Shown: one piece after another, positions 29,782-37,942 of the stretch
Layout of the letters: each line of letters starts with the position of its first letter
Numbering within the stretch: the first letter of the stretch is position 1
Source: Anaerococcus sp. Marseille-Q7828
Lineage (GTDB): Bacteria; Bacillota; Clostridia; Tissierellales; Peptoniphilaceae
Reading direction: 5' to 3'
DNA length: 64,000 nucleotides
NCBI RefSeq assembly: GCF_949769285.1
Contig: NZ_OX458331.1
Location: forward strand, 1,364,001 to 1,428,000
The notes under the pieces: model-generated
Told to the model about the DNA's origin: nothing
The model's database searches: none
The model's input: only the letters and a program-made list of their open reading frames with translations
Position numbers and translations under genes: made by a program

Positions 29782-30729
29782 TTACATATCCCCCTTAATT
29801 TTATTAAACACTACTTTTTGAGACTTGTCCCCTTGGACAAATCCGTTTCTATTCATTTTTTCTATTATCTCATCCCTAATCAACCACCATGATGTGTCCC
29901 AATTACAAAAGGCTGTTTCTTCTTCTGGAGCTCTTCCTACTAGCCTTTGAACCGCAACATCAGAATTTATGATTCTTAGAAACTCGATAACATTTTCTAT
30001 ATATTCTTCCTTTGTAGGCATTATAAATTCGTTATTTTGGTACATTTCATATAATTTTGTACCCTTTATAACAAATAGCGAATGTATTTTTATTTCCTTA
30101 ACATTTAAAGCATTGATTATCCTAGCTGTTTCTCTGACATCTCTTATATCATCCCAGGGTAGGGATAAGATAACATGAGTACAAATACGAAAACCGTATT
30201 TATTAATAAGATTACAAGCCTCGATAAAGTCAGCTAATGTTTCACCCCTATTTAGTATATCCAGGGTCTTATAATTTGCAGTTTGCAAGCCTAGCTCAAA
30301 GATAATATCCTTATCAAACTCTTTGCTCCAATTTTTTAGAAATATAAGCTTATCCTCTGTAATAGAATCAGACCTGGTTGATATTGATACACCAACTATA
30401 TAGTCTTTCTCACAAGCTCTTATTATTTCCTTAAATTCATCTAAAGACATATAAGTATTGGTAAAGTTTTGAAAATAAGCAATAAACTTATTTGCCTTGT
30501 ATCTTTTGCCAATGTAGTCTTTATTTTGGCTAAGCTGGGCATCTACACTTAAGTATGATGGCAAATTTTCAAAAGAACCACCAGTTTCACCGCAAAATAT
30601 ACATCCACCATAACATTTGGCCCCGTCTCTATTTGGACAGGTCAATGATAGCTTTACAGGAAGTTTATAGACCTTTTCACCATAGGTGTCTTTGTAGTAC
30701 TGGCTGATAGAATAATATGGATTATTCAT
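29782..30729 (-). CDS. TIGR01212-family radical SAM protein
   Basis: Radical SAM enzyme of the YhcC/TIGR01212 group, whose substrate is not established. The cysteine cluster is CPNRDGAKCYGGCIFC, with the last three cysteines in a C-x3-C-x2-C pattern that binds the [4Fe-4S] cluster. The KFIAYFQNFTNTY block and the HVILSLPWDD segment are family hallmarks. The frame can start at TTG (30732) or ATG (30729); I take the ATG, giving 315 residues. It overlaps the DUF1292 gene. Confidence 0.88.
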   Translation of the reverse strand: MNNPYYSISQYYKDTYGEKVYKLPVKLSLTCPNRDGAKCYGGCIFCGETGGSFENLPSYLSVDAQLSQNKDYIGKRYKANKFIAYFQNFTNTYMSLDEFKEIIRACEKDYIVGVSISTRSDSITEDKLIFLKNWSKEFDKDIIFELGLQTANYKTLDILNRGETLADFIEACNLINKYGFRICTHVILSLPWDDIRDVRETARIINALNVKEIKIHSLFVIKGTKLYEMYQNNEFIMPTKEEYIENVIEFLRIINSDVAVQRLVGRAPEEETAFCNWDTSWWLIRDEIIEKMNRNGFVQGDKSQKVVFNKIKGDM

Positions 30730-31114
30730 CAATATCTTCTACATCTTCCTCTTCTAAATCTTCTATTTCCTCTAGTTCAACTTCTAAATCTGAATTATAG
30801 TCTTCCACTACTTGATCTATAGCTTCATCATCCCAATAGTGGGTGAATAAATGGAAAACTTCTTCTAATTCTTCTTCATCATCTATTAATCTTAGGTCGA
30901 TTTCATCTTCTTCGAAAGAATCCTCATAGTAGAATAAATAAATTTCATAACTTTCACTAGAAATCAAAGCTACATAATCTGTTCCATCAACTGAAAATAT
31001 ATCCAGTAGATAACACTCATCGCTAGCTTCACCTAAATCGATTTCAATGATAGCCTTGCCTTCGTTTTTTAAAAATTCTACTTCATGACCGTGCAATTCT
31101 AATTTTTCTGTCAT
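30722..31114 (-). CDS. DUF1292 domain protein
   Basis: Firmicute-wide small acidic protein of the YrzB/DUF1292 family. The core VEFLKNEGKAIIEIDLG...YLLDIFSVDGTDYVALI (quoted in part) is at residues 8-60. The C-terminal 40 residues are almost all acidic. At 130 residues it is longer than Bacillus YrzB because of this tail. The molecular function is unknown. It is encoded between the PepD-like and radical SAM genes. Confidence 0.82.
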   Translation of the reverse strand: MTEKLELHGHEVEFLKNEGKAIIEIDLGEASDECYLLDIFSVDGTDYVALISSESYEIYLFYYEDSFEEDEIDLRLIDDEEELEEVFHLFTHYWDDEAIDQVVEDYNSDLEVELEEIEDLEEEDVEDIDE

Positions 31115-31124
31115 AAGCTACTCC

Positions 31125-32492
31125 TTATAGTTTTGCTAAATGGGTTAGGGCAGTGTCCACTAATTTTACAATATCTGCTATATCTTCTAGTGGAGAAAAA
31201 TATTTGCCGTACTCCCCTTGTTTATATTCTACCCCTAATGAAATCAAGTTAACATCTAAATTGTTAAAAATTATACTTGAATCTAGTGAATATTGTGTTT
31301 TTACCACATCAAGTTCTTCTCCAGTCAAATCATTGAAAGCTTGTTTAAATACTTCAGTTAAGTTATCTTTACTGTTTTTCCACCTCGGTATTATTAAACC
31401 ACTTTTTATATTAGCCGAGCTTATCTTTGCAGCCATTTTGGTTGTCTTTAACATTTCTTTCATTGATTCACTAGTTAAAGACCTATAAACTATGATGAAA
31501 TTGAAAAATTCTTCACTAGTTCTTGAAATGGACAAGTTGATAGATGATATAAGTTCATTGTTCAAATTATCAACAGCATAGGCGCCAGATGGAACAAGCT
31601 CTACAAAGGAAGCCAAGTGTTCAAATGATACTTGAGTTATAGGATTATAGTCGCTTAAATTGATTTCTTCTATAGAAAAATCCATATTTGGCTCATGTTT
31701 TAAGTTTTTTTCCATATATTCATTTTTCACTAGGTTGAAAATATCCTTTAGAGCACTTTCATAGTCAGATTTGATTATAAAATCTATATGGCCAAAGCTA
31801 GGTATCCTGTCGTACCTATCCCCTGCTTGAAGGTTTATAATATCAAGGTCTACCTTTGCCTTAATTTTTCTTATAAAAGTTACTAAAGATTTTATAGAAT
31901 TTATCCTAACCTTATCAAGGTCAGATCCGCTATGACCACCTATCAGATTTGAAAGGCTAATTCTAAATATCTTATAGTCATAGTCAGGATAAAATCTTTC
32001 CACTGGAATATTTATTTTTGACAAAATCAAAGCAGAAAATTCATTTGCAAGACACCTTGATTGTCTAAGATTAAGATTGATTATATTCTTATTTCTTAGT
32101 AGAAAATATAAGGCCTTATAGTCTCTATTCTCATTTTGAAAATTATTGTTGGTAATCAAAACATCAAAATCATTAGAAGATTTTTCTAAAAGTTCATTAA
32201 TTGCTAACAAAGAATTTATATAGTTTAAATCATTGCTAGAATACAGATAAAGACCATCTTCGCTTAGTGATATTTTTGAATTTTTTATATTTGAATCAAT
32301 ATTTAAGTGTAATACAGCTTTTGGATTATCTGCTTTTTTGATATAGATGGAATCATCGAAGTATGATATATCGTATTTTGATGAATGAATAATAAATTCT
32401 TCTATATATGATTTTTCACTGGTTAAAGCATCTATCGATTCAAATTGTCTTAAATTTTCTTGAAGATTACTTATCGTATTTGCATAATCCAT
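31125..32492 (-). CDS. PepD-like protein without metal ligands (pseudo-peptidase)
   Basis: Resembles PepD, the aminoacyl-histidine dipeptidase of the M20 clan. The lid-domain motif GGHSGSD (residues 185-191) and the later IPSFGHIDF block align with PepD GGHSGGE and IPREAFATI. The catalytic core, however, has decayed. The first metal motif HxD reads NID (about residues 64-66), the GADNG metal motif reads SSND, the EE catalytic pair reads NN and the final HSP reads FSP. The frame is intact over 455 residues. It is therefore probably a non-catalytic relative, perhaps binding or structural. It lies between a parvulin gene and DUF1292. Confidence 0.7.
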   Translation of the reverse strand: MDYANTISNLQENLRQFESIDALTSEKSYIEEFIIHSSKYDISYFDDSIYIKKADNPKAVLHLNIDSNIKNSKISLSEDGLYLYSSNDLNYINSLLAINELLEKSSNDFDVLITNNNFQNENRDYKALYFLLRNKNIINLNLRQSRCLANEFSALILSKINIPVERFYPDYDYKIFRISLSNLIGGHSGSDLDKVRINSIKSLVTFIRKIKAKVDLDIINLQAGDRYDRIPSFGHIDFIIKSDYESALKDIFNLVKNEYMEKNLKHEPNMDFSIEEINLSDYNPITQVSFEHLASFVELVPSGAYAVDNLNNELISSINLSISRTSEEFFNFIIVYRSLTSESMKEMLKTTKMAAKISSANIKSGLIIPRWKNSKDNLTEVFKQAFNDLTGEELDVVKTQYSLDSSIIFNNLDVNLISLGVEYKQGEYGKYFSPLEDIADIVKLVDTALTHLAKL

Positions 32493-32501
32493 AACTTTTG
32501 C

Positions 32502-33242
32502 CTAATAGTATTTTTTGACCTCAGATTTTTTATAAAGATCATTTACTAGTTCTAAATATTTTTCCTGTCTTTTTATCATTTCATAGGTAGATCTAACATT
32601 GTCTTTAATGTCTTCAAAGTTTTGTTCATTTACTTTTTTATCATCAAGTTTTATAAGATGGTAGCCAAATTGAGATTTGACTGGTTTAGATACTTCTCCT
32701 ATTGATAGTTTATCAAGTCCCTCTTGGAATTCAGGGACCATAACTCCTTTTGGAAATGTTCCTAAGGATCCACCGTTATCCTTTGATGGGTCTAGGGAAT
32801 ATTTTTTTGCTGCCTCTGCAAAGTCTAGACCATTTTCTATCTCTTCTAGTATTTTATTAGCTTTATTTTCATCTTCTACTAAAATATGAGATGCGGTATA
32901 GGTTGTCGGACTAAATAAGGTATCCTTGTTTTTATTGTAATAATCAAGGACTTCATCGTCATTTATAGTCACTTCATTAAAAATCTTATGCATAGCATAG
33001 TTTTTTAGCATATCATTTTTGACTTCTTCGAGTCTTTGCCTAAATTCGTCTTCTTGGTCAAAATTATTTTCTTTGGCGTTTTGAAGTATAAGTTCTTGGT
33101 TAACAAGTTCATCAGTCAATATATTAAATCCTTCTTTGGAATTAAATCTTTGCTTATCTTCTATGCCAGCTAAAAGATGAAATACATCATCTTCGTATAT
33201 TTTTTTACCATTTACTTCTGCCAATAATTTATTTTCGATCAT
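32502..33242 (-). CDS. Parvulin-type peptidyl-prolyl isomerase
   Basis: A PpiC domain spans about residues 112-205: TASHILVEDENKA, GLDFAEAAKKYSLDPS, GGSLGTFPKG and SQFGYHLIKL are the usual order. A SurA/PrsA-like helical N-terminal region lies around it. Unlike PrsA it has no signal peptide or lipobox, so it is likely cytosolic (246 residues). It overlaps the cvfB-like gene by one base. Confidence 0.87.
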   Translation of the reverse strand: MIENKLLAEVNGKKIYEDDVFHLLAGIEDKQRFNSKEGFNILTDELVNQELILQNAKENNFDQEDEFRQRLEEVKNDMLKNYAMHKIFNEVTINDDEVLDYYNKNKDTLFSPTTYTASHILVEDENKANKILEEIENGLDFAEAAKKYSLDPSKDNGGSLGTFPKGVMVPEFQEGLDKLSIGEVSKPVKSQFGYHLIKLDDKKVNEQNFEDIKDNVRSTYEMIKRQEKYLELVNDLYKKSEVKKYY

Positions 33243-34051
33243 CAGTTCCTCTTTACTAGTTCAATTCTGTTATCATATATCTTAATATCGTTATTTTTAT
33301 AAAGTCTGCCTATAGCTCTTTTAAAAGATGATTTGCTTATTCCAAATATAACATTGATCTTATCTGGGCTAGACTTATCTGATAGATGAACTACACCATC
33401 GTGGTCTATTAAATAATCCAAAATCATATCACTGTCGTTATTAATTTCTAGATAGGCTCTTTGTCTTAGGGAAAGTTCAATCTTCCCATCATCTTTGACT
33501 TCTTTTACCCTGGCTTCGATTAGTTCGCCTTCAACGTGAACTCCTCTTAATTCATCCATTCTAAGCAAGGAATCGTACTTATTATCTATCGCAACAAAAG
33601 CACCGATTGCCTTATTTATAGAATAAATTCTACCAGTAACTTCATCATTTTCTTGAAATTCGTGGTCAGTTGTAAGTAAATCACGGATTTTGCTAGTTAG
33701 ATAAATAAAACCATTACTATCTAACTTGAAAGCAACAGGATAAGTCATATGCATGATAACTCTATAAGTTCTTTCTGTAAAAGGCATAAAAACATGGTTT
33801 CCTCCTTCTATTTCAAAGTAGACTCCCTTCTTATCAACTTTTACAGCTTTCAAATCATAAATCTTATCTACTTCATAGGGAAAATCTCTAGTCGCTCTTA
33901 TTATATTATCGTAGTCTCTATATAAATAAGCTTCAACTTTTTCCCCTTGATGTAGGTCTCTTACTTCTTCTTTATCTATTGCGGCATCTCCAAATTTCGT
34001 TTGTAAATATGCCTTATTTTTTGTAAATCGTTTAATCTTATATTCTTTAAT
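33242..34051 (-). CDS. cvfB: CvfB-like S1 RNA-binding protein, probable ATT start
   Basis: RNA-binding protein with S1-like domains and a C-terminal winged helix, as in CvfB/YitL. The obvious ATG/TTG-based frame begins only at 33853, which would delete the first S1-like domain. Translating further upstream, the frame is open to a TAG at 34061-34063, and those 66 residues match the family start (KVEAYLYRDYDNIIRATRD). No ATG, GTG or TTG lies in that stretch near a ribosome site. A perfect AGGAG is six bases before an ATT codon at 34051. That start gives 269 residues, the family length. The AGGAG overlaps the yitT-like stop. Confidence 0.75.
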   Translation of the reverse strand: MKEYKIKRFTKNKAYLQTKFGDAAIDKEEVRDLHQGEKVEAYLYRDYDNIIRATRDFPYEVDKIYDLKAVKVDKKGVYFEIEGGNHVFMPFTERTYRVIMHMTYPVAFKLDSNGFIYLTSKIRDLLTTDHEFQENDEVTGRIYSINKAIGAFVAIDNKYDSLLRMDELRGVHVEGELIEARVKEVKDDGKIELSLRQRAYLEINNDSDMILDYLIDHDGVVHLSDKSSPDKINVIFGISKSSFKRAIGRLYKNNDIKIYDNRIELVKRN

Positions 34052-34060
34052 AACAAACTC

Positions 34061-34897
34061 CTAATTCAATTGTTTTAAGGTAAATCCTTCACCAAGCACT
34101 TCAGATATAGTATTTGTGAATATGAAGGCCCTATCATCAACCTTTAATATATCTTCTTTGATGAGTGGATATCTTCTAAAGGTAGAAACTGTTAGGATAA
34201 GCTTCTTTTCTCTACCTGTATAACCACCTTCGGCATGGAGTAGAGTCACTCCTCTATTGTGCTTTTTAATAAGTATTTCATTGATTTCTTCATACTTATC
34301 GCTAATAACATATACAGCAATCTTCCTTCCAAGACCTTGTATAGCATTATCTAGAGCAATGGATTGGATAATAATGGCAAGTGTAGCATACATGGATTTT
34401 TCTATGCCTATTACAAATGCTGATAATACTACTACTGTAAAATCGGCGAAGAACAAAGAAATATGTATAGGAACACTTGTATATTTATTAATAATAGTTG
34501 CTATAACATCTGTTCCACCTGATGAGCCGCCATTGTAAAAAATAAGTCCAAGACCAGTCGCAAGAACTATAGGTCCACACAAAGTGTTTAATAGCGCATC
34601 ACTAGAAAGGCTAAAATCAGGTAGAAATCTTTCAAATAAAATTATCTCTATTGATACAGTTACAGCAGATAGAAGAGATTTTTTTGCAAAATCTACGCTT
34701 ACAAATATGCCACCCAAAACCAATACAAGGGCATTTAATATAAAGTTTATTATGCCTAGGTCAACATTAAACAGGTTTGAAAATACAAGTGATAGACCAG
34801 ATACTCCACCAGCTGAAATATCATGGACTAACAAGAAAAAATATAGGCCTGCACCTAGGAGTAAAGATCCTACAAAAATCGATATATTCTTTTTCAT
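34061..34897 (-). CDS. YitT-family membrane protein (DUF2179)
   Basis: Integral membrane protein with five hydrophobic segments in its first 190 residues (DUF161/YitT region, with the NGGSSGGTD block) and a C-terminal soluble DUF2179 domain (about 210-275: HNRGVTLLHAEGGYTG). The substrate or function of this family is not known. Length of 278 residues is standard. It is upstream of cvfB with the two genes almost touching. Confidence 0.9.
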   Translation of the reverse strand: MKKNISIFVGSLLLGAGLYFFLLVHDISAGGVSGLSLVFSNLFNVDLGIINFILNALVLVLGGIFVSVDFAKKSLLSAVTVSIEIILFERFLPDFSLSSDALLNTLCGPIVLATGLGLIFYNGGSSGGTDVIATIINKYTSVPIHISLFFADFTVVVLSAFVIGIEKSMYATLAIIIQSIALDNAIQGLGRKIAVYVISDKYEEINEILIKKHNRGVTLLHAEGGYTGREKKLILTVSTFRRYPLIKEDILKVDDRAFIFTNTISEVLGEGFTLKQLN

Positions 34898-34965
34898 CCA
34901 CTACCTCCACTATCTTATAGTAAAAGCTTATCATAAAATTTTAATTTCGTAAATTAAAATAAAAA

Positions 34966-34985
34966 AGAGAGCCAAAGACTCTCTC
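34966..34985 (-). terminator. Terminator after the kinase-like gene
   Basis: AGAGAG/CTCTCT stem with a seven-base loop and six T on the minus strand, overlapping the end of the upstream gene. Confidence 0.7.
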
Positions 34986-35847
34986 ATATCCACTGAGGAA
35001 TTTCTTGATTATAATTATCATACATTAAAAGTAATAATTTTTCCTCTTCCTTGCTAAATAAACAAGGCTTTGATGATCTAGCATTTACCATATTTTCCAA
35101 TATTAAATAAGCTTGGTAAAGGGCAAGAAGTCTAAAAAATTTGATCGGTGCTTTTTTACCATCAAAATACGCGTTTATAACTCCTCTAGAAAATTCCGAA
35201 TTTTTTATAGCAATTCTGTTTATATTTGTAAAATCAAATATAGGATCACCAACTTCCTTAAAGTCCAAGGCTAGGATATTAAATTTGTCATCTATGATAA
35301 TGTCATCAAAGCTTATACCACCAAGTAAATAGCTTGTTTTAACAGACTTAGTTAGGTGCCTATTATGGCTAATATAATCAACCAATATATAATCATTATC
35401 TCCAATAGTATCGCTTAAGCCATGCATATAAAAAAGATAGTTGGCTTTTGTCTTACATAGTTTATACCAGTCAATATCTACACTTGCTGGTAGGCTATGA
35501 AATTCTTTTAAAAATTTACCAAACTTAAATCCCATGTCATATTGATCCTTTTCATTAGATTTTTTTAAGTATTCTTCTAATGAAATGGAATTGTTAATAT
35601 CATAAATTTGGTAGTATTGATTTACTTCTTTCAAAAACCCTTGTTTAATAGCTTTTGAAAATTTCTCAAATTTATTTATAGATTCACTATCGCTTCTTGG
35701 TGAATTATCATATAGCTTTAGCAAATAAGACCTATTATCAGCTATTATTTCATAGGTATTCTTAGAAATATAGGTAAAATCTTGGTCAGATAAATCATCA
35801 GCTAAAAATTCAATTTTCTTAAGTGTATCTATTATTCTTTTATCCAT
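34984..35847 (-). CDS. APH/choline-kinase-like protein, probable pseudokinase
   Basis: Fold of the aminoglycoside phosphotransferase/CotS family. An ATP-site lysine is plausible in LLKLYD (Lys44), FGKFLKEFH is a family helix (residues 109-117), and the metal-binding LDF followed by GDPIFDF (194-206) is kept. The catalytic loop normally reads HGDxxxxN; here it reads LGGISFDD (about 175-182), so the His, catalytic Asp and Asn are all changed. The frame is intact over 287 residues. It may bind nucleotide or a small molecule without phosphorylating it. It follows ptsI after one base. Confidence 0.65.
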   Translation of the reverse strand: MDKRIIDTLKKIEFLADDLSDQDFTYISKNTYEIIADNRSYLLKLYDNSPRSDSESINKFEKFSKAIKQGFLKEVNQYYQIYDINNSISLEEYLKKSNEKDQYDMGFKFGKFLKEFHSLPASVDIDWYKLCKTKANYLFYMHGLSDTIGDNDYILVDYISHNRHLTKSVKTSYLLGGISFDDIIIDDKFNILALDFKEVGDPIFDFTNINRIAIKNSEFSRGVINAYFDGKKAPIKFFRLLALYQAYLILENMVNARSSKPCLFSKEEEKLLLLMYDNYNQEIPQWI

Positions 35848-35848
35848 T

Positions 35849-37552
35849 TTATTTATATTTATTAATTTCTTCTTCCACTTCTTCTGGGCCTTCTAGATCT
35901 AAGATCCTATTTGAAAAGTCTTCGCACTCTTTAAAAGATGAGTTAATTATGATATCCTTAATTTCTGCTACTTTTGCTGACGCTGATGAGAACTCATCTA
36001 GACCTAGGCCTAGTAATAGTTCAGTTGCAAATGTATCGGATGCGAACTGTCCACACATACCTGTCCATTTGCCGGCCTTGTGAGAAGTATCTATAACGTG
36101 TCTAATAGCTCTTAATACGGCAGGGTTATAGTTAGAATATAGGTCAGAAATAAATTCATTGCCTCTATCTACAGCTAGGGTGTATTGTGATAGGTCATTT
36201 GTTCCTATTGAGAAGAAGTCTACATATTTTATTAGCTTATCTGCCATAAATACAGAAGCTGGTGTTTCAACCATTATTCCAACATCAAGGTCTTTGTTAT
36301 AGGCAATGCCTTCTTTGTCGAATTCTTCTTTGATTTGCTCTATTAATTCCAAACTTCTCTTGATTTCAGCCACACTAATAACCATTGGAATCATTATTTT
36401 TAGATTACCATAGGCAGATGCACGAACTAGTGCCTTTAATTGGGTTATAAATATATCTTCCCTATCTAAGCATAGTCTTATTGCTCTGTAGCCTAAAAAT
36501 GGGTTGTCTTCTACAGGAAATTCAAAGTAATCTAATCCTTTATCTCCACCTATATCTAGAGTTCTGATTATAAGAGGTTTTTCTCCTAACATTTCTGTAG
36601 CTTCTTTGTATACAGCAAATTGCTCTTCTTCTGTTGGGAAGTGATCATTTTCCATATATAAGAATTCAGTTCTAAATAATCCTACCCCATCACAGCCATT
36701 CTCAATGGCAATTTTAAGATCTTCAATATTGCCAATATTTGCAGATACTTCTACATGACGATCATCTTTTGTTACTGCCTCTTTATCTTTTATCAAAGAA
36801 AGTCTTTCTTTCTTTTCTTTTTGTTCTTTGATTTTTGATTCATATTCGGAGACTAATTCATCAGATGGATCAATAATTATAAAACCTTCATTTCCATCTA
36901 TAATAGCTTTTTCTCCACCCTTAATCTTTGTTGAAATATCTTTCATACCAACTAAGGCTGGCATATCTAAAGTTTGGGCTATGATTGATGTATGGCTTGT
37001 TTTTCCACCTAGATCTGTAGCAAATCCAACTACATTATCCTTATTCATATTTGAAGTATCAGATGGAGTTAATTCTTTGGAAATTATTATAGAATTTGGC
37101 TCAATTAGAGATAAATCTTTTGGCTTGATTCCCTTTAATTTATACATCAATTGATATCCTATATCTTTGTAATCGCTCGCTCTCTCTTTTAGGTATTCAT
37201 CATCAATTTGGCTCATAATTTCTACCATTTCATTAATGGTTTCATTTAGAGCAAGTTCAGAATTCTTTAATTCATTGGCAATTTTACTTTCTATTGTATC
37301 TGAGAAATATGGGTCTTGTAATAATTCTTTGTGAGCATTAGCAATATTTATTTGCGCTTCATTTGCCCCATTTGTATCACTAAGTTCTTCTAGGTAAGAG
37401 TCTAATGCGTTTTGAATTCTAGTTTTTTCTTCTTCAACCATATTTTCACTTATTTTAGATTTGTCGATAGCTACTTCTTGCCTATTAAAAAGGTAGATTG
37501 TACCTATAGCAAGTCCACTAGAAGCTTTGATTCCTTCGTATTTGGTATTCAT
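35849..37552 (-). CDS. ptsI: PTS enzyme I
   Basis: Phosphoenolpyruvate-protein phosphotransferase that charges HPr with phosphate from PEP. The active-site histidine lies in GGKTSHTSIIAQ, and the C-terminal PEP-binding domain shows GLFRTEFLYM, DIGGDKG and GTNDLSQYTLAVDR. Length is about 567 residues. Two ATGs are in frame: 37558 touches the AGAAGGG site, while 37552 lies six bases beyond it, so I take 37552. It follows ptsH after a strong terminator-like hairpin. Confidence 0.96.
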   Translation of the reverse strand: MNTKYEGIKASSGLAIGTIYLFNRQEVAIDKSKISENMVEEEKTRIQNALDSYLEELSDTNGANEAQINIANAHKELLQDPYFSDTIESKIANELKNSELALNETINEMVEIMSQIDDEYLKERASDYKDIGYQLMYKLKGIKPKDLSLIEPNSIIISKELTPSDTSNMNKDNVVGFATDLGGKTSHTSIIAQTLDMPALVGMKDISTKIKGGEKAIIDGNEGFIIIDPSDELVSEYESKIKEQKEKKERLSLIKDKEAVTKDDRHVEVSANIGNIEDLKIAIENGCDGVGLFRTEFLYMENDHFPTEEEQFAVYKEATEMLGEKPLIIRTLDIGGDKGLDYFEFPVEDNPFLGYRAIRLCLDREDIFITQLKALVRASAYGNLKIMIPMVISVAEIKRSLELIEQIKEEFDKEGIAYNKDLDVGIMVETPASVFMADKLIKYVDFFSIGTNDLSQYTLAVDRGNEFISDLYSNYNPAVLRAIRHVIDTSHKAGKWTGMCGQFASDTFATELLLGLGLDEFSSASAKVAEIKDIIINSSFKECEDFSNRILDLEGPEEVEEEINKYK

Positions 37553-37583
37553 ATTCATCCCTTCTAAATAAAGTATAAAAAAA

Positions 37584-37604
37584 AGGATACTTAATCAGTA
37601 TCCT
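37584..37604 (-). terminator. Terminator or attenuator between ptsH and ptsI
   Basis: AGGATACT-GATTA-AGTATCCT is a perfect 8-bp stem followed on the minus strand by eight T. It lies in the 65-base ptsH-ptsI gap and should let most transcripts stop after ptsH, with partial read-through into ptsI. Confidence 0.8.
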
Positions 37605-37617
37605 CTTACTAGTTAAA

Positions 37618-37878
37618 TTATTCTGATAAGTTTTCTATAAAATCTACTAATTCATCAACAAATTTTTCTTCATCTTCACCTTCTGCAATTAGGGTGATTT
37701 CTGTACCTTTTGCAATTCCAAGGCTCATAACGTTGAAGATTGATTTTGCATTAGCTTCTTTACCGTCTTTTATAATTTTAACTTCACCAGGATAGTTTTT
37801 AACAAATTGAACTAAAGTTGCTGCTGGTCTAGCGTGTAAACCTGTTTCGTTTGTTACAACGACTTTTCTTTCTGCCAT
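37618..37878 (-). CDS. ptsH: Phosphocarrier protein HPr
   Basis: Central phosphocarrier of the PTS. The active-site His15 is in TGLHARPAA. Ser46 in AKSIFNVMSLGI is the site phosphorylated by HPr kinase, so the regulatory role in carbon catabolite control via CcpA is possible. It is 86 residues long. Its own strong promoter lies upstream, and a terminator lies between it and ptsI, so HPr should be made in excess over enzyme I. Confidence 0.97.
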   Translation of the reverse strand: MAERKVVVTNETGLHARPAATLVQFVKNYPGEVKIIKDGKEANAKSIFNVMSLGIAKGTEITLIAEGEDEEKFVDELVDFIENLSE

Positions 37879-37913
37879 AATAATAGCCTCCTATATTCTT
37901 TTTCTATGTTTAT

Positions 37914-37942
37914 ATTATAATTGAAATTGTTTATATTTTCAA
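37914..37942 (-). promoter_or_regulatory. ptsH promoter
   Basis: On the minus strand TTGAAA (37942-37937), a 17-base spacer and TATAAT (37919-37914). The -35 overlaps the end of the upstream regulator gene. The ribosome site AGGAGG follows downstream. Confidence 0.75.
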
